DNA from: Proteus vulgaris
GTDB lineage: Bacteria; Pseudomonadota; Gammaproteobacteria; Enterobacterales; Enterobacteriaceae
Assembly: GCF_016239305.1 (NCBI RefSeq)
Contig: NZ_JAEHOQ010000016.1
Coordinates: 42,004-106,003, forward strand
Direction of reading: 5' to 3'
DNA: 64,000 nt
The translations under genes and the position numbers were made by a program. Shown in pieces: positions 37,441 through 48,806 of the stretch (the first letter of the stretch is position 1; every line of letters begins with the position of its first letter). The notes beneath the pieces are model-generated. The model worked only from the letters and a program-made list of their open reading frames with translations. It had not been told where the DNA came from and made no database searches.

Positions 37441-37471
37441 AGGAAGCCTATGTGAAAGTGGGTTTCCTTTT
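37441..37471 (+). terminator. Terminator or attenuator between serC and aroA
   Basis: Eight-base stem AGGAAGCC and GGTTTCCT (one G-T pair) followed by TTTATAC. It lies 20 bases after serC. It may limit read-through into aroA, as the E. coli serC-aroA spacer does. Confidence 0.6.
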
Positions 37472-37614
37472 ATACAAAGATGTTGATAATCACAACTAAA
37501 TTATCCCGGTACTAAAAAATAAAAAACAAATTAAGTACCTAAGTCGTTTTCTTATTTTTTGATTAAACAGCATCCCATCTTATTTTATTTGTTTATCGGA
37601 GTTCTTACCTGTTT

Positions 37615-38901
37615 ATGGAATCGTTGACGTTACAGCCTATTGCTCATATCGAAGGCACTATTAATTTACCGGGTTCAAAAAGTGTCTCTAATCGTGCGTT
37701 ATTATTAGCCGCTTTAGCTAAAGGTAAAACGCGTTTAACTAACCTATTAGATAGTGATGATATTCGTCATATGCTGAATGCATTAAAAGCATTAGGTGTG
37801 CAGTATCAATTATCAAATAACAATACAGTTTGTGATATAGAAGGGTTAGGTGGTGAATTTAAAACGCATTCATCGTTAGAACTCTTTTTAGGTAATGCTG
37901 GAACAGCGATGCGTCCATTAGCAGCCGCATTAAGTTTAGGCTCGCATGATATTGTATTGACTGGTGAGCCCCGCATGAAAGAGCGCCCAATTGGGCATTT
38001 AGTTGATGCTTTACGCCAAGGTGGTGCGAGTATCGATTATCTCGAACAAACAGATTATCCACCTATTCGCCTACGCGGGGGTTTTAAGGGGGGAAATGTA
38101 GAAGTTGATGGCAGTGTTTCAAGTCAATTTTTGACCGCCTTATTAATGACGGCTCCATTAGCTGAGCAAGATACAACTATTACCATTAAAGGTGAGTTAG
38201 TATCAAAACCGTATATCGATATTACCTTAGCGTTGATTAATACCTTTGGTGGCAAGATTGAAAATCAAAATTATCAACAATTTGTTGTGAAAGGTGGCCA
38301 ACAATATCAATCACCTGAAAAATACCTTGTAGAAGGAGATGCGTCATCAGCATCTTATTTCTTAGCAGCCGCTGCAATTAAAGGTGGAATAGTCCGAGTG
38401 ACAGGTATTGGCAAAAATAGTTTGCAAGGCGATATTCATTTTGCTTCTGTACTTGAAAAAATGGGAGCAAAAATACGTTGGGGTGATGATTATATTGAAT
38501 GTGAACGTGGCTCGTTAAAGGGCATCGATATGGATATGAATACTATTCCTGATGCAGCAATGACCATTGCTACTACAGCTTTGTTTGCAGAAGGTGATAC
38601 TGTTATTCGGAATATCTATAACTGGCGAGTAAAAGAGACAGACCGTTTGGCTGCCATGGCTGCAGAGTTGCAAAAAGTGGGTGCGATTGTAGAAGAAGGA
38701 CATGATTACTTAAAAGTAACGCCACCACAGCAGTTAACGACCGCAAATATCAAAACTTATAACGATCATCGTATTGCCATGTGTTTCTCGCTGGTGGCAT
38801 TGTCCGATACACCCATTACTATTCTTGATCCGGGTTGTACAGCCAAAACATTCCCTGATTATTTTGATAAGTTAGAAACGCTTTCTCAGCGTCATGGCTA
38901 A
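37615..38901 (+). CDS. aroA: EPSP synthase (3-phosphoshikimate 1-carboxyvinyltransferase)
   Basis: Shikimate-pathway enzyme joining phosphoenolpyruvate and shikimate-3-phosphate. Class I, glyphosate-sensitive type: [20 protein letters not shown] near the start, [17 protein letters not shown] at about 96, and the C-terminal [15 protein letters not shown] and [12 protein letters not shown]. 428 residues. ATG 37615. Confidence 0.97.
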   Translation: MESLTLQPIAHIEGTINLPGSKSVSNRALLLAALAKGKTRLTNLLDSDDIRHMLNALKALGVQYQLSNNNTVCDIEGLGGEFKTHSSLELFLGNAGTAMRPLAAALSLGSHDIVLTGEPRMKERPIGHLVDALRQGGASIDYLEQTDYPPIRLRGGFKGGNVEVDGSVSSQFLTALLMTAPLAEQDTTITIKGELVSKPYIDITLALINTFGGKIENQNYQQFVVKGGQQYQSPEKYLVEGDASSASYFLAAAAIKGGIVRVTGIGKNSLQGDIHFASVLEKMGAKIRWGDDYIECERGSLKGIDMDMNTIPDAAMTIATTALFAEGDTVIRNIYNWRVKETDRLAAMAAELQKVGAIVEEGHDYLKVTPPQQLTTANIKTYNDHRIAMCFSLVALSDTPITILDPGCTAKTFPDYFDKLETLSQRHG

Positions 38902-39213
38902 TACTCATTGTATTTAATAAAAATAAATCAAAATTAAATCAGTTAAATCGGCAGTGTTGGACTTTTAAAAGCACAATATTGCCGATTTTTTATTATGAAC
39001 AGACAAAGTTTTCTAAAAAATAACCTATCCATAAAAATAATATTGAATAATTCTCTTTGGTCTTTATCTGCTTGTTTCTTCCTATACATTGTATGCGTAT
39101 AATGACGCACATACATTAATACTGTTTTTCTCTGTTTGAATTCAATGTCTATTATATCAATGTAATAAAAGCATCAAACACAGAAACGCAGTGCCCATGA
39201 AAAGGAGAAACTC
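38902..39213. other. aroA-cmk intergenic region
   Basis: 312 bases without a gene. The terminator at 38945-38993 ends aroA. The remainder is AT-rich and should carry the cmk promoter; no clear operator is seen. Confidence 0.5.
38945..38993 (+). terminator. Terminator after aroA
   Basis: Nine-base perfect outer arms AAATCGGCA and TGCCGATTT, with the stem continuing through G-T pairs, then a T run. Confidence 0.88.
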
Positions 39214-39900
39214 ATGGCGGTTATCGTCCCTGTTATAACTGTTGATGGGCCTAGCGGAGCAGGTAAAGGAACTTTATGCCAAGCATTAGCGAAAGCGTTT
39301 GGCTGGCACTTACTTGACTCTGGTGCTATTTACCGTGTATTGGCATTAGCTGCTTTACACCACCATGTTGATATTACTTCTGAAGATGCATTAGTACCTC
39401 TAGCAGCAAATTTAGATGTACGCTTTATTCCTAATGAGAATGGCTTAAGTGTTATTCTCGAAGGTGAAGACGTGTCGAATGAAATTCGTACTGAAACAGT
39501 TGGGAACACGGCCTCACAAGCGGCAACTTTTCCCCGTGTAAGAGAAGCATTATTGCGTCGTCAGCGAGCATTTCGTACAGAACCTGGTCTTATTGCCGAT
39601 GGACGAGATATGGGAACGATAGTTTTCCCTGATGCCCAAGTGAAAATTTTTCTTGAAGCCAGTGCAGAAGAGCGAGCACGTCGTCGCATGTTACAGTTGC
39701 AGGAAAAGGGCTTTAATGTTAACTTTGAACGCCTTTTATCCGAGATAAAAGAACGCGATCATCGTGACCGGAATCGTGCTGTTGCGCCACTTGTTGCGGC
39801 GAAAGATGCATTAATTCTCGATTCAACAAGTTTGTCTATCGACGAAGTTATTGAAAAATCGTTAACTTATGCTAAAAAAAATCTGCAATTATCAGCGTAA
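39214..39900 (+). CDS. cmk: Cytidylate kinase
   Basis: Phosphorylates CMP and dCMP with ATP. P-loop GPSGAGKGT at about residues 11-19, followed by [31 protein letters not shown] and [13 protein letters not shown]. 228 residues. AAGGAGAAACTC precedes ATG 39214. Upstream of rpsA, as in nearly all enterobacteria. Confidence 0.97.
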   Translation: MAVIVPVITVDGPSGAGKGTLCQALAKAFGWHLLDSGAIYRVLALAALHHHVDITSEDALVPLAANLDVRFIPNENGLSVILEGEDVSNEIRTETVGNTASQAATFPRVREALLRRQRAFRTEPGLIADGRDMGTIVFPDAQVKIFLEASAEERARRRMLQLQEKGFNVNFERLLSEIKERDHRDRNRAVAPLVAAKDALILDSTSLSIDEVIEKSLTYAKKNLQLSA

Positions 39901-39917
39901 TTAATTTTTATTTCGTT

Positions 39918-40073
39918 TATACTAGGTAATTATCAAAATCGGGTTGACGTGTTAATGAAAACACAATAATGCCCGATGACCTTGTCACAAAGGATGTAAC
40001 GAGGTATGTGAAACAACCCCATTCGGCCGGATGCTAAATGGACGTTAATTAAATTTACTTGAAGATCATTAAC
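39918..40073 (+). promoter_or_regulatory. Probable rpsA promoter and leader
   Basis: A TATACT -10 candidate lies at 39918-39923. The following leader of about 140 bases has GC-rich segments (AACCCCATTCGGCCGGATG region) and no proper Shine-Dalgarno before the rpsA ATG. This agrees with the E. coli rpsA leader, which folds into hairpins and is autoregulated by S1. The first 22 bases (39918-39939) recur nearly unchanged at 50144-50165. Confidence 0.5.
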
Positions 40074-41747
40074 ATGACAGAATCTTTTGCTCAACTCTTT
40101 GAAGAATCCCTAAAAACAATCGAAACTCGTCCTGGCGCTATCGTTCGCGGCGTTGTAGTTGCTATCGATAAAGACGTTGTTCTGGTTGATGCAGGTCTGA
40201 AATCAGAATCTGCTATCCCTGTAGAACAATTCAAAAACGCTCAAGGCGAATTAGAAATCCAAGTGGGCGACGAAATTGATGTTGCTCTGGACGCGGTTGA
40301 AGATGGCTTCGGTGAAACCGTTCTGTCTCGTGAGAAAGCTAAACGTCACGAAGCGTGGCTGATGCTGGAAAAAGCTTACGAAGAAAACGAAACTGTTGTT
40401 GGTATCATCAACGGTAAAGTTAAAGGTGGTTTCACTGTTGAACTGAACGGCATTCGTGCGTTCTTACCAGGTTCACTGGTAGACGTTCGCCCAGTTCGCG
40501 ATACAACTCATCTGGAAAACAAAGAGCTTGAGTTCAAAGTCATCAAATTAGACCAAAAACGTAACAACGTTGTTGTGTCTCGTCGTGCGGTTATCGAATC
40601 TGAAAACAGCGCAGAACGCGATCAGTTATTAGAAAACCTGCAAGAAGGCATGGAAGTTAAAGGTATCGTTAAGAACCTGACTGACTACGGTGCATTCGTT
40701 GATCTGGGCGGTGTTGACGGCTTACTGCACATCACTGACATGGCTTGGAAACGTGTTAAACACCCAAGCGAAATTGTCAATGTTGGCGACGAAATCACTG
40801 TTAAAGTCCTGAAATTCGACCGTGAACGTACTCGCGTATCATTAGGTCTGAAACAACTGGGCGAAGATCCATGGGTAGCTATCGCTAAACGTTATCCAGA
40901 AGGTACTAGACTGACTGGTCGTGTAACTAATCTGACTGATTACGGTTGCTTCGTAGAAATCGAAGAAGGCGTTGAAGGTCTGGTACACGTTTCTGAAATG
41001 GATTGGACTAACAAAAACATTCACCCATCTAAAGTTGTTAACGTTGGTGATGTTGTTGAAGTTATGGTTCTTGACATCGATGAAGAGCGTCGCCGTATTT
41101 CACTGGGTCTGAAACAGTGCAAATCTAACCCATGGCAGCAGTTCGCAGAAACTCACAACAAGAACGACCGTGTTGAAGGTAAAATCAAGTCTATCACTGA
41201 CTTCGGTATCTTCATCGGTTTAGACGGCGGTATCGACGGTCTGGTTCATTTATCTGACATTTCTTGGAATGTTGCAGGTGAAGAAGCAGTTCGTGAATAC
41301 AAAAAAGGCGACGAAATCGCTGCTGTAGTTCTGCAAGTTGATGCTGAACGTGAACGTATCTCACTGGGCGTTAAACAATTATCAGAAGATCCATTCAATA
41401 ATTACCTGTCTGCTCACAAAAAAGGTGCTATTGTTTCTGGTAAAGTAACTGCTGTTGACGCTAAAGGCGCAACTGTAGAATTAGCTGACGGTGTTGAAGG
41501 TTACCTGCGTGCTTCTGAAGCTTCACGTGACCGCGTTGAAGATGCAACTCTGGTTCTGAATGTTGGCGAAGCTGTTGAAGCTAAGTACACTGGTGTTGAC
41601 CGTAAAAACCGCGTCATCAACTTATCTGTTCGTGCTAAAGACGAAGCAGATGAGAAAGACGCTATCGCTTCTGTAAACAACAAAGAAGAAGTTGGTTTTT
41701 CAAACAACGCTATGGCTGAAGCTTTCAAAGCAGCTAAAGGCGAATAA
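40074..41747 (+). CDS. rpsA: 30S ribosomal protein S1
   Basis: Six S1 OB-fold repeats that bind mRNA at the 30S platform. ATG 40074 gives [14 protein letters not shown] and 557 residues, as in E. coli; the frame's earlier ATG at 40059 is not conserved. Sequence is almost identical to E. coli up to about residue 450. Codon use is strongly biased (CTG, CGT, GAA, GGT), unlike the AT-rich neighbours, as expected for a highly expressed ribosomal gene. Weak ribosome site (GAAG). Confidence 0.98.
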   Translation: MTESFAQLFEESLKTIETRPGAIVRGVVVAIDKDVVLVDAGLKSESAIPVEQFKNAQGELEIQVGDEIDVALDAVEDGFGETVLSREKAKRHEAWLMLEKAYEENETVVGIINGKVKGGFTVELNGIRAFLPGSLVDVRPVRDTTHLENKELEFKVIKLDQKRNNVVVSRRAVIESENSAERDQLLENLQEGMEVKGIVKNLTDYGAFVDLGGVDGLLHITDMAWKRVKHPSEIVNVGDEITVKVLKFDRERTRVSLGLKQLGEDPWVAIAKRYPEGTRLTGRVTNLTDYGCFVEIEEGVEGLVHVSEMDWTNKNIHPSKVVNVGDVVEVMVLDIDEERRRISLGLKQCKSNPWQQFAETHNKNDRVEGKIKSITDFGIFIGLDGGIDGLVHLSDISWNVAGEEAVREYKKGDEIAAVVLQVDAERERISLGVKQLSEDPFNNYLSAHKKGAIVSGKVTAVDAKGATVELADGVEGYLRASEASRDRVEDATLVLNVGEAVEAKYTGVDRKNRVINLSVRAKDEADEKDAIASVNNKEEVGFSNNAMAEAFKAAKGE

Positions 41748-41810
41748 TTTAAGTTATTAACGGAGGCAACGTCAATCGTTGCCTATTTATCGGTAGTTTA
41801 GGGAGGTAAT

Positions 41811-42098
41811 ATGACCAAGTCTGAGTTAATCGAGAGACTTGCAGGCCTACAATCTCATCTTTCGGCTAAGACGGTTGAAGAAGCTGTAAAAGAAATGCTT
41901 GATCATATGGCTGATACTTTAGCTGATGGTGAGCGTATCGAAGTCCGCGGATTCGGCAGTTTTTCTCTACACTACCGTGCGCCGCGTACGGGTCGTAACC
42001 CGAAAACTGGTGATAAAGTAGATCTGGAAGGTAAATACGTTCCACACTTTAAGCCAGGCAAAGAGTTACGTGACCGTGTAAATATTTATACGGAATAA
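41811..42098 (+). CDS. ihfB: Integration host factor beta subunit
   Basis: DNA-bending HU/IHF-family protein. [23 protein letters not shown] at the start (split at ERLAG), [22 protein letters not shown] arm with the intercalating Pro. 95 residues. GGGAGGTAAT precedes ATG 41811. Downstream of rpsA, as in E. coli. Confidence 0.98.
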   Translation: MTKSELIERLAGLQSHLSAKTVEEAVKEMLDHMADTLADGERIEVRGFGSFSLHYRAPRTGRNPKTGDKVDLEGKYVPHFKPGKELRDRVNIYTE

Positions 42099-42139
42099 TA
42101 ACTCCTGTCGAAATGGCACGATGTTAGTTAACTTTCTCA

Positions 42140-42168
42140 AAAACGGTGCTTCGGTGCCGTTTTTTATT
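42140..42168 (+). terminator. Terminator after ihfB
   Basis: Stem AAAACGGTGC and GTGCCGTTTT with a TTCG tetraloop (two G-T pairs), followed by TTATTG after a T run. Confidence 0.92.
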
Positions 42169-42519
42169 GTCTCTTACTTGTGTTGACTATTTTTGATGAC
42201 TTCCATACATTAGTTTTTAATTGTTAGTCCTTTATTTTATTTACCATATCTACTTATTATCCTTCTATATTATTTTTCTTTATTCTCTCTCTTATTTTTC
42301 TTTGTATTACTTTATTGCACTTTGATTTTTATTTCTTGATTTAATTATCACAACTGTTGATCTGTTTTATTTTTTTCGAGTTTCCTCTCAAAAAATAGTG
42401 TATACGACAATAAAAATTTTTCTTTTTATAAATAAGTGCGAAAAAATGCCCTAAAGAGCTACCTTTAATAAAAATATAACCTCATGATATTTAAAGATGC
42501 TTATAAAGGGATGTAAAAA
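42169..42519. other. ihfB-comEC intergenic region
   Basis: About 350 extremely AT-rich bases. No gene with a credible ribosome site. A ten-codon frame at 42484-42516 ends just before comEC but has nothing to support it. Probably the comEC promoter lies here. Confidence 0.5.
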
Positions 42520-44889
42520 ATGATTTTATTCAGAGGGATAATAAGTATTTTGGGGTTAAAAATATTATCAATAAAACAATACTTTTTTTATTCAAAATAT
42601 TTTCAGCGATTTTATTTTACAACACTGAGTTTAAATAGTATTGCTTTGGCAATATTATTAGGTTGTTTACCTTTATTATTTCAGCATACACTTTTTAGTT
42701 TAACGACTTATTATATAATAATAATTATTACAATAGTTTTATTATTTATTCCTTTTTCATTAATTCGTTTCTTAGCATTGCTTTTATTCTTCTGGGTTTA
42801 TTCTAATCTTATCGCATACTCATTGATGGCAAGAACAGTTCAACTTGTTGATAATATTGTGACATTTGAAACAAATATTGTTGAATATCGTCAATTATCA
42901 GATGGTCATCTTATTATCAAAATACCTATTCCAAAAGAGACATTTTTTTCATCTTCTATTTACGCTACCGTATATTGGAGAAATCCACCTAAAAATATCG
43001 AAGTAGGCCAATTTTGGAAATTTAAAATTCAATTTAAAGCTGTACACAGCTATTTAAATGAAGGTGGATTTGATAGCCAAAAGTATGCAGTTTCTAAGAA
43101 AGAAACTTTAGCGGGAAAAGTGATGTTAGCCACATTCGTTCATGCTGATATTCCACTACGCACTCAATTTATTCATTCTCTTTTAACCTATTGGCAAACA
43201 GCAAAAAATAAAGGTGAGATTATTGCGTTAGTTCTCGGTGATAAACGCGATATAGAGCATGAAAGAAAAGATCTATATATGAAAACGGGAGTTGCACATC
43301 TTATTGTTATATCGGGATTACATATCGGTTTAGCTGCACTTGTAGGGTGGGTTATAGCAAGAGGTATACAGTTTTTTTTCCCTATCAGATGGATTAATCC
43401 AAGATTTCCATTAGTTATCGCTTGGCTATGTGGTGTTTTCTATGCTGCGTTATCAGGTTGGGGAATACCAGCAATAAGAGCTGTTATCGGATTAAGTGTT
43501 TGGGTGATCTTGCATTGGCAAAGTCGATTATTTCTGCCATGGCAATGGGCCCTTTGGAGTGCTGCCTTTATTTTGATTGTTGAACCGCTATCGATACTTT
43601 CAGCTAGTTTTTGGCTTTCGTTTTCAGCTGTATTTGCCATTATTTTTTGGTATTGGATGTATCCATTAAAAGCTAAATATAATCATCAAAAACGGTGGTT
43701 TATTTTAAGGCTATTCCACTTACAATTTGGATTGTTAATTATTTTATTACCTTTTCAATTCTATTTGTTTGGTGGTGCTAATTTTTTTAGTTTTATTGTT
43801 AATTTATGGGCAGTTCCTATTATTTCGTTTATTACTGTGCCATTAATAATGTTTGGATTATTGACATTTTTTCTCTCATTTTTACAACCAATAATTTGGC
43901 ATTGGGTTGATCTTTCGATTAATCTTGCTTTTTGGTGTGCTCCCTTATTTTTACCTTATTGGCAATATAGTGGTGCTATTCCTTTTTTATTAGGATTTTT
44001 AGGTATTGGTATTATTGTAATTATAAAAATGTCATGGTGGCGTCACCATTTTATTTTGCTTATTGTTATTAGTGTTCTTTTATATTGCGAATTCACTACT
44101 TTCTCACGCTATCAATGGCGTATGTCTATGCTAGATGTTGGCCATGGTTTGGCTATTATTCTTGAAAAAGACAGGGAAGCGATTATTTATGACACAGGAA
44201 TACGCTGGAAAAGTGGTGGTTCAATTGCAAAAAGTGTCATTATTCCTTATTTGAAATATCACCGACTTAAGCCAGTGGCATTGATAATCAGTCATGATCA
44301 TCTAGATCATACAGGCGGTATTAATGATTTAATGATGGCTTATCCTAATTTAACACTTCGGAGTAGTTTTGATAATTCTTCGCATTTACCCTGTTTACAG
44401 GGTGAATCATGGCAATGGAAAGGGGTTAAGTTTGATGCATTATGGCCACCAAATAAAGTTCTCTCACCTAAAAATAATCAATCATGTGTGATCAATGTAA
44501 GTGATGGTAAACATAATATATTGCTGACTGGTGACATTGAAAAAGAAGCGGAAACTCAATTGTTAAGATCAAAAAAACACCAATTGAGCGCTGATATTTT
44601 ACAGGTTCCTCATCATGGTAGCCAAACATCGTCCACATTGGCGTTTATTCAAACAGTATCGCCCCAATTTGCACTCGTTTCTGCCGCGCGTTATAGCCTT
44701 TGGCGTTTACCTTCTGATAAAGTACATCTTCGTTATAAAAAAGAAGCTATTAATTGGCTAACAACCTCTATTAGTGGACAGATTTCGATCGAGTTTAATC
44801 AAGATAATATTGATGTATTTACCTACAGACGAGATATTTTACCTCGCTGGTATCATCAGTGGTTTGGTGTTTTGACATTTCCCGAGTAG
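42520..44889 (+). CDS. ycaI: ComEC/Rec2-family DNA uptake channel protein (YcaI)
   Basis: Inner-membrane protein that carries incoming single-stranded DNA in naturally transformable bacteria. N-terminal helices and OB-fold, central competence domain with VISGLHIGLAALVGW, and a C-terminal metallo-beta-lactamase domain with SHDHLDHTGG at about residues 591-600 and LLTGDIEKEAE. 789 residues, intact. ATG 42520 follows AAGGGATG. E. coli ycaI also lies upstream of msbA. The natural competence of this organism is not established by the gene alone. Confidence 0.93.
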   Translation: MILFRGIISILGLKILSIKQYFFYSKYFQRFYFTTLSLNSIALAILLGCLPLLFQHTLFSLTTYYIIIIITIVLLFIPFSLIRFLALLLFFWVYSNLIAYSLMARTVQLVDNIVTFETNIVEYRQLSDGHLIIKIPIPKETFFSSSIYATVYWRNPPKNIEVGQFWKFKIQFKAVHSYLNEGGFDSQKYAVSKKETLAGKVMLATFVHADIPLRTQFIHSLLTYWQTAKNKGEIIALVLGDKRDIEHERKDLYMKTGVAHLIVISGLHIGLAALVGWVIARGIQFFFPIRWINPRFPLVIAWLCGVFYAALSGWGIPAIRAVIGLSVWVILHWQSRLFLPWQWALWSAAFILIVEPLSILSASFWLSFSAVFAIIFWYWMYPLKAKYNHQKRWFILRLFHLQFGLLIILLPFQFYLFGGANFFSFIVNLWAVPIISFITVPLIMFGLLTFFLSFLQPIIWHWVDLSINLAFWCAPLFLPYWQYSGAIPFLLGFLGIGIIVIIKMSWWRHHFILLIVISVLLYCEFTTFSRYQWRMSMLDVGHGLAIILEKDREAIIYDTGIRWKSGGSIAKSVIIPYLKYHRLKPVALIISHDHLDHTGGINDLMMAYPNLTLRSSFDNSSHLPCLQGESWQWKGVKFDALWPPNKVLSPKNNQSCVINVSDGKHNILLTGDIEKEAETQLLRSKKHQLSADILQVPHHGSQTSSTLAFIQTVSPQFALVSAARYSLWRLPSDKVHLRYKKEAINWLTTSISGQISIEFNQDNIDVFTYRRDILPRWYHQWFGVLTFPE

Positions 44890-44925
44890 AATGACCGGCT
44901 AATTATTAAAAGTTTGGTAATATAT

Positions 44926-46671
44926 ATGAATGATATAGACCTATCAACGTGGCAAACATTCCGACGCTTATGGCCGATGATTCGGATTTTTAAAGCAGGT
45001 TTGATCGCTGCAGCAATTGCATTAATCATCAATGCGGGTGTGGATGCATTTATGATTTCTTTATTAAAACCGCTTCTTGATGAAGGTTTTGGTAAAGCAA
45101 GTAATGACGTATTAAAATGGATGCCGATTGCTGTTATTGGACTGATAGTTCTGCGTGGTATATCTAACTTTATTTCAAGTTACTGCCTTTCTTGGGTATC
45201 TGGGAAAGTTGTAATGAATATGCGTCGCCGACTGTTTTCTCATATTATGGGAATGCCGGTGAGCTTTTTTGACCAGCAATCAACAGGAACTTTGCTTTCT
45301 CGTATTACATATGATTCAGAGCAAGTTGCTTCTTCATCATCAGGTGCATTAATTACTGTTGTCCGTGAAGGTGCTTATATTATCGGGCTCTTTGGCTTGA
45401 TGTTTTACTATAGTTGGCAATTATCTATGATCCTCATTGTTATTGCCCCTATTGTTGCCATTGTTATTCGTTTGGTATCAACTCGCTTTAGAACGATCAG
45501 TAAACGTATCCAAAATAGCATGGGACAAGTAACAACTAGTGCTGAACAGATGCTGAAAGGGCATAAAGAAGTGCTCATTTTTAATGGTCAAGAAGTTGAG
45601 AATAAGCGCTTTAATCATGTGAGTAACCATATTCGTCGTCAAGGTATGCGTATGGTTGTTGCATCGTCAATTTCAGATCCTATTATTCAATTAATTGCTT
45701 CCTTCGCGTTAGCATTTGTTCTGTACGCTGCAAGTTTCCCTGACATTATGGATACATTAACCGCAGGTACAATCACTGTTGTTTTCTCATCTATGGTTGC
45801 ATTAATGCGCCCATTGAAGTCATTGACGAATGTAAACGCTCAGTTCCAAAGAGGTATGGCGGCTTGTCAGACCTTATTTGCTATTCTCGATATGGAACAA
45901 GAAAAAGATACAGGTAAGCTAGAACTGAAAAAACCAACGGGCGATATTGAATTCCGTAATGTGACTTTCCAATATGTGACAAAAGATACACCTGCCTTGA
46001 AAAATATGTCATTTACTATTCCAGCAGGAAAAACTGTTGCATTAGTGGGGCGTTCTGGTTCAGGTAAGTCAACAATAGCTAATCTGATCACGCGTTTCTA
46101 TGACATCAATGAAGGACAAATATTGATTAATGGTCATGATATTCGTGAATACACGTTGAAATCTTTACGTAATCAAGTTGCTCTTGTATCTCAAAATGTT
46201 CACTTATTTAATGAAACAGTAGCAAATAATATTGTTTATGCTTGTGAAGACCAATACAGTCGTGAAGATATCGAAAAAGCAGCCAAAATGGCGCATGCAA
46301 TGGACTTTATTAATAAAATGGATAAAGGCCTAGATACCGAAATTGGCGAAAATGGTGTCCTGCTTTCGGGAGGACAACGTCAACGTATCGCGATAGCAAG
46401 GGCTTTACTACGTGATTCACCAATTCTTATCCTTGATGAAGCCACTTCGGCACTTGATACAGAATCAGAACGTGCTATTCAATCAGCTCTTGATGAACTG
46501 CAAAAAAATAGAACCTCTTTAGTGATTGCTCACCGATTATCAACCATTGAAAAAGCGGATGAAATTTTGGTTATTGAAGATGGTGAAATTGTTGAACGTG
46601 GCTCACACATTGATTTAATTGATCAACAAGGTGTTTATGCTCAACTTCACAGGATGCAATTTGGTAAATGA
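44926..46671 (+). CDS. msbA: Lipid A flippase MsbA
   Basis: Homodimeric ABC exporter that flips core-lipid A across the inner membrane. Six membrane helices, then Walker [10 protein letters not shown], signature LSGGQRQR, Walker [16 protein letters not shown] 44926 gives [17 protein letters not shown] as in relatives, 581 residues; the frame's earlier start at 44914 lacks conservation. lpxK begins within its last four bases (ATGA overlap), so the two are translated together. Confidence 0.97.
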   Translation: MNDIDLSTWQTFRRLWPMIRIFKAGLIAAAIALIINAGVDAFMISLLKPLLDEGFGKASNDVLKWMPIAVIGLIVLRGISNFISSYCLSWVSGKVVMNMRRRLFSHIMGMPVSFFDQQSTGTLLSRITYDSEQVASSSSGALITVVREGAYIIGLFGLMFYYSWQLSMILIVIAPIVAIVIRLVSTRFRTISKRIQNSMGQVTTSAEQMLKGHKEVLIFNGQEVENKRFNHVSNHIRRQGMRMVVASSISDPIIQLIASFALAFVLYAASFPDIMDTLTAGTITVVFSSMVALMRPLKSLTNVNAQFQRGMAACQTLFAILDMEQEKDTGKLELKKPTGDIEFRNVTFQYVTKDTPALKNMSFTIPAGKTVALVGRSGSGKSTIANLITRFYDINEGQILINGHDIREYTLKSLRNQVALVSQNVHLFNETVANNIVYACEDQYSREDIEKAAKMAHAMDFINKMDKGLDTEIGENGVLLSGGQRQRIAIARALLRDSPILILDEATSALDTESERAIQSALDELQKNRTSLVIAHRLSTIEKADEILVIEDGEIVERGSHIDLIDQQGVYAQLHRMQFGK

Positions 46672-47657
46672 TTGAACGGATTTGGTCTGGTAAATCTTGG
46701 TTTTATCTTCTCTTACTTCCATTTTCATGGTTGTACGGTGCAATTACTTTATTAAGGCGCTTTGCATATCAGAAAGGATGGTTGTCATCATGGAAAGCCT
46801 CTGTTCCTGTCGTAGTTGTTGGTAACTTAACGGCAGGTGGCAATGGCAAAACACCAGTTGTTATATGGCTTGTTGAGCAATTAATACAGCAAGGGTTTAA
46901 ACCAGGCATTGTTTCCCGTGGTTATGGCGGAAAATCAGATCATTATCCATTACTGCTAACATCAGAGACAACACCTGCAATGGCAGGTGATGAACCTGTG
47001 TTAATTTATCATCGAACAGGTGCTCCCGTTGCGGTTGCACCTAATCGACGAGATGCAGTAAAAGCCTTATTAGCACAGCATGAACTTGATGTGATTATCA
47101 CTGATGATGGCTTACAGCATTATGCACTACAACGTGATTATGAAATTGTTGTTATCGATGGACAACGTCGATTTGGTAATGGCTGGTGGCTTCCTGCAGG
47201 TCCTATGCGAGAACGAGCTAGTCGCTTACATTCAGTTGATGCAATTATCGTTAATGGTGGTTTAAGCCAAGATAATGAGATAGGTATGGTTTTAGCGGGT
47301 GATATTGCGGTGAATCTTAAAACTGGTGAGAAAAAGCCGGTTCAGCAGATCACTAAAGCGGTAGCAATAGCAGGCATTGGCCATCCCCCTCGTTTTTTTA
47401 ATTCTTTGCGTAAAAAAGGAATTGAATTAATTTCAACTCAAGCATTTAGTGATCATAGTGATTATAGCGCCAAAGAATTACAAGATTTAACGCCTTTCAA
47501 CGAAGCCCTTATTATGACAGAAAAAGATGCTGTTAAATGTCAGCATTTTGCTCAGGAAAATTGGTGGTATTTGCCAGTCAGTGCTGAGTTAAATAGCCAA
47601 TCCGTGCTAAAGCAAGTCTGCAATTTAATTTACGGCTCGAAAAAAACTTGTATCTGA
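46668..47657 (+). CDS. lpxK: Tetraacyldisaccharide 4'-kinase LpxK
   Basis: Adds the 4'-phosphate to lipid A precursor at the inner membrane. N-terminal membrane helix, P-loop [12 protein letters not shown] at about residues 55-66, [21 protein letters not shown] and MTEKDAVKC. 329 residues. Overlaps msbA by four bases. In E. coli ycaQ follows; it is missing here. Confidence 0.96.
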   Translation: MIERIWSGKSWFYLLLLPFSWLYGAITLLRRFAYQKGWLSSWKASVPVVVVGNLTAGGNGKTPVVIWLVEQLIQQGFKPGIVSRGYGGKSDHYPLLLTSETTPAMAGDEPVLIYHRTGAPVAVAPNRRDAVKALLAQHELDVIITDDGLQHYALQRDYEIVVIDGQRRFGNGWWLPAGPMRERASRLHSVDAIIVNGGLSQDNEIGMVLAGDIAVNLKTGEKKPVQQITKAVAIAGIGHPPRFFNSLRKKGIELISTQAFSDHSDYSAKELQDLTPFNEALIMTEKDAVKCQHFAQENWWYLPVSAELNSQSVLKQVCNLIYGSKKTCI

Positions 47658-48176
47658 TCTGAAACAATGATATTTATAGTGGAAATCAGGATAGCGTTAC
47701 ATAAAAGATTACCTACCCACAGTCGCATATCGCTTTTGTCGTAGTTCAATTTAACTCGCCAATACCCTATCTACTCAAAAGCCTTGTGTGGAGATTTTGT
47801 GGATCTTTAATGTAGACGTAATATTTTTATGCTGTGAATGCAATAGGCTTTGCACCTAATGGATTGTAGAAACTATTTTAAATGGTGATTATTAATCCTT
47901 ATATAAGGTTATTTTATTTATAGGTGCACAATAAAATATCTTCCTCATGTCATCTTTTTGTCATGTTGATACTGTAAATATTGATTGAGCCTTAGAATAT
48001 TCATCAAGCTTAGCTATCACGGTTTTGAACATTTATATTAAATAATAAAATGCACTACTTAAATTAATGTGTTCAGAATTTAATTGGGGTTTGATATAAG
48101 AAGACATAATAAAAAGTAGGATGCATTAGTATAGAAAAATAAAAACTATACGAAGAACAAAAGGAGTTTATCTATC
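47658..48176. other. lpxK-csp intergenic region
   Basis: 519 bases without a credible gene, at the place where E. coli has ycaQ; I see no remnant of it. The part just before the cold-shock gene (AAAACTATACGAAGAACAAA, then AAGGAG) looks like a leader. Cold-shock genes often have long leaders, so part of this may be transcribed. Confidence 0.5.
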
Positions 48177-48392
48177 ATGACATTACAATTAAGAATGGGT
48201 CGCGTAAAATGGTTCGACAATAACAAAGGTTATGGTCTTATTGTTGCAAGAGATATTGAACAAGAAGTTTATGTCAATAAAAAAGCGATTGCCAATACAA
48301 AAAATAAAGCATTAACAGAAGGTCAAGACGTTGAATTTTCTGTTATCAGAACAGCCGCTGGCCTAGAAGCCGCTGATGTTATCGGATTTTAA
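48177..48392 (+). CDS. Divergent cold-shock-domain protein
   Basis: 71-residue single OB-fold. It keeps MGRVKWFDNNKGYGLIV (RNP1-like, with KGYGLI in place of KGFGFI) but RNP2 is changed to VYVNKKAI where Csp proteins have VFVHFSAI. The aromatic surface for nucleic acid is thus reduced: Phe to Leu in RNP1, and His-Phe to Asn-Lys in RNP2. The C-terminus LEAADVIGF is typical of the family. AAGGAG lies at good spacing before ATG 48177. A stand-alone gene with its own terminator. It is not a standard CspA-CspE. Confidence 0.88.
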   Translation: MTLQLRMGRVKWFDNNKGYGLIVARDIEQEVYVNKKAIANTKNKALTEGQDVEFSVIRTAAGLEAADVIGF

Positions 48393-48806
48393 ATAAGGTT
48401 TACCTTGTTGACGATGTAGCTGAAACGATAGTTTAACACTGAGATTAAATTATCGTTTATACCTATTTTGGGGCAGGTAAGGTCAAATAGCTTACTACCA
48501 AACCGAATACGTAATATAAAAGAGTTGTAACGTTAATTAGAATGCAATAAAGATAATAAAAAGGTCAAATTATTATCAATAAAAGTGGAATGTAATTCTT
48601 TATTAATGATGTTACAGACTCAACGATAAAAAGCCACATTAATGTGGCTTTTTTGTTGCTTATAGTAAAAAAGAAAATAATAAATTTATTAATAACTAAA
48701 ATAATTTCCGAATTATCACTAAACCAGAGGCTTTGAGTATTAACGCTGATCCTTCCTTATGATATCCTTTTGCTATATAAAATGATTAACCCTTGAGAGG
48801 GAAAAA
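48393..48806. other. csp-ycaR intergenic region
   Basis: 414 AT-rich bases. Contains the terminator at 48629-48656; about 150 bases beyond it should hold the ycaR-kdsB promoter. No other structure recognised. Confidence 0.5.
48629..48656 (+). terminator. Terminator downstream of the cold-shock gene
   Basis: Perfect palindrome with 12-base arms (AAAAGCCACATT and its complement) and no spacer, followed by further T. It lies about 235 bases after the cold-shock gene stop, so the transcript has a long 3' tail, or an untranslated RNA ends here. Confidence 0.85.

Noticed and set aside
42484..42516. Ten-codon frame directly upstream of comEC as a leader peptide
   Set aside because: No ribosome site, no codon pattern of an attenuator and no terminator hairpin after it.
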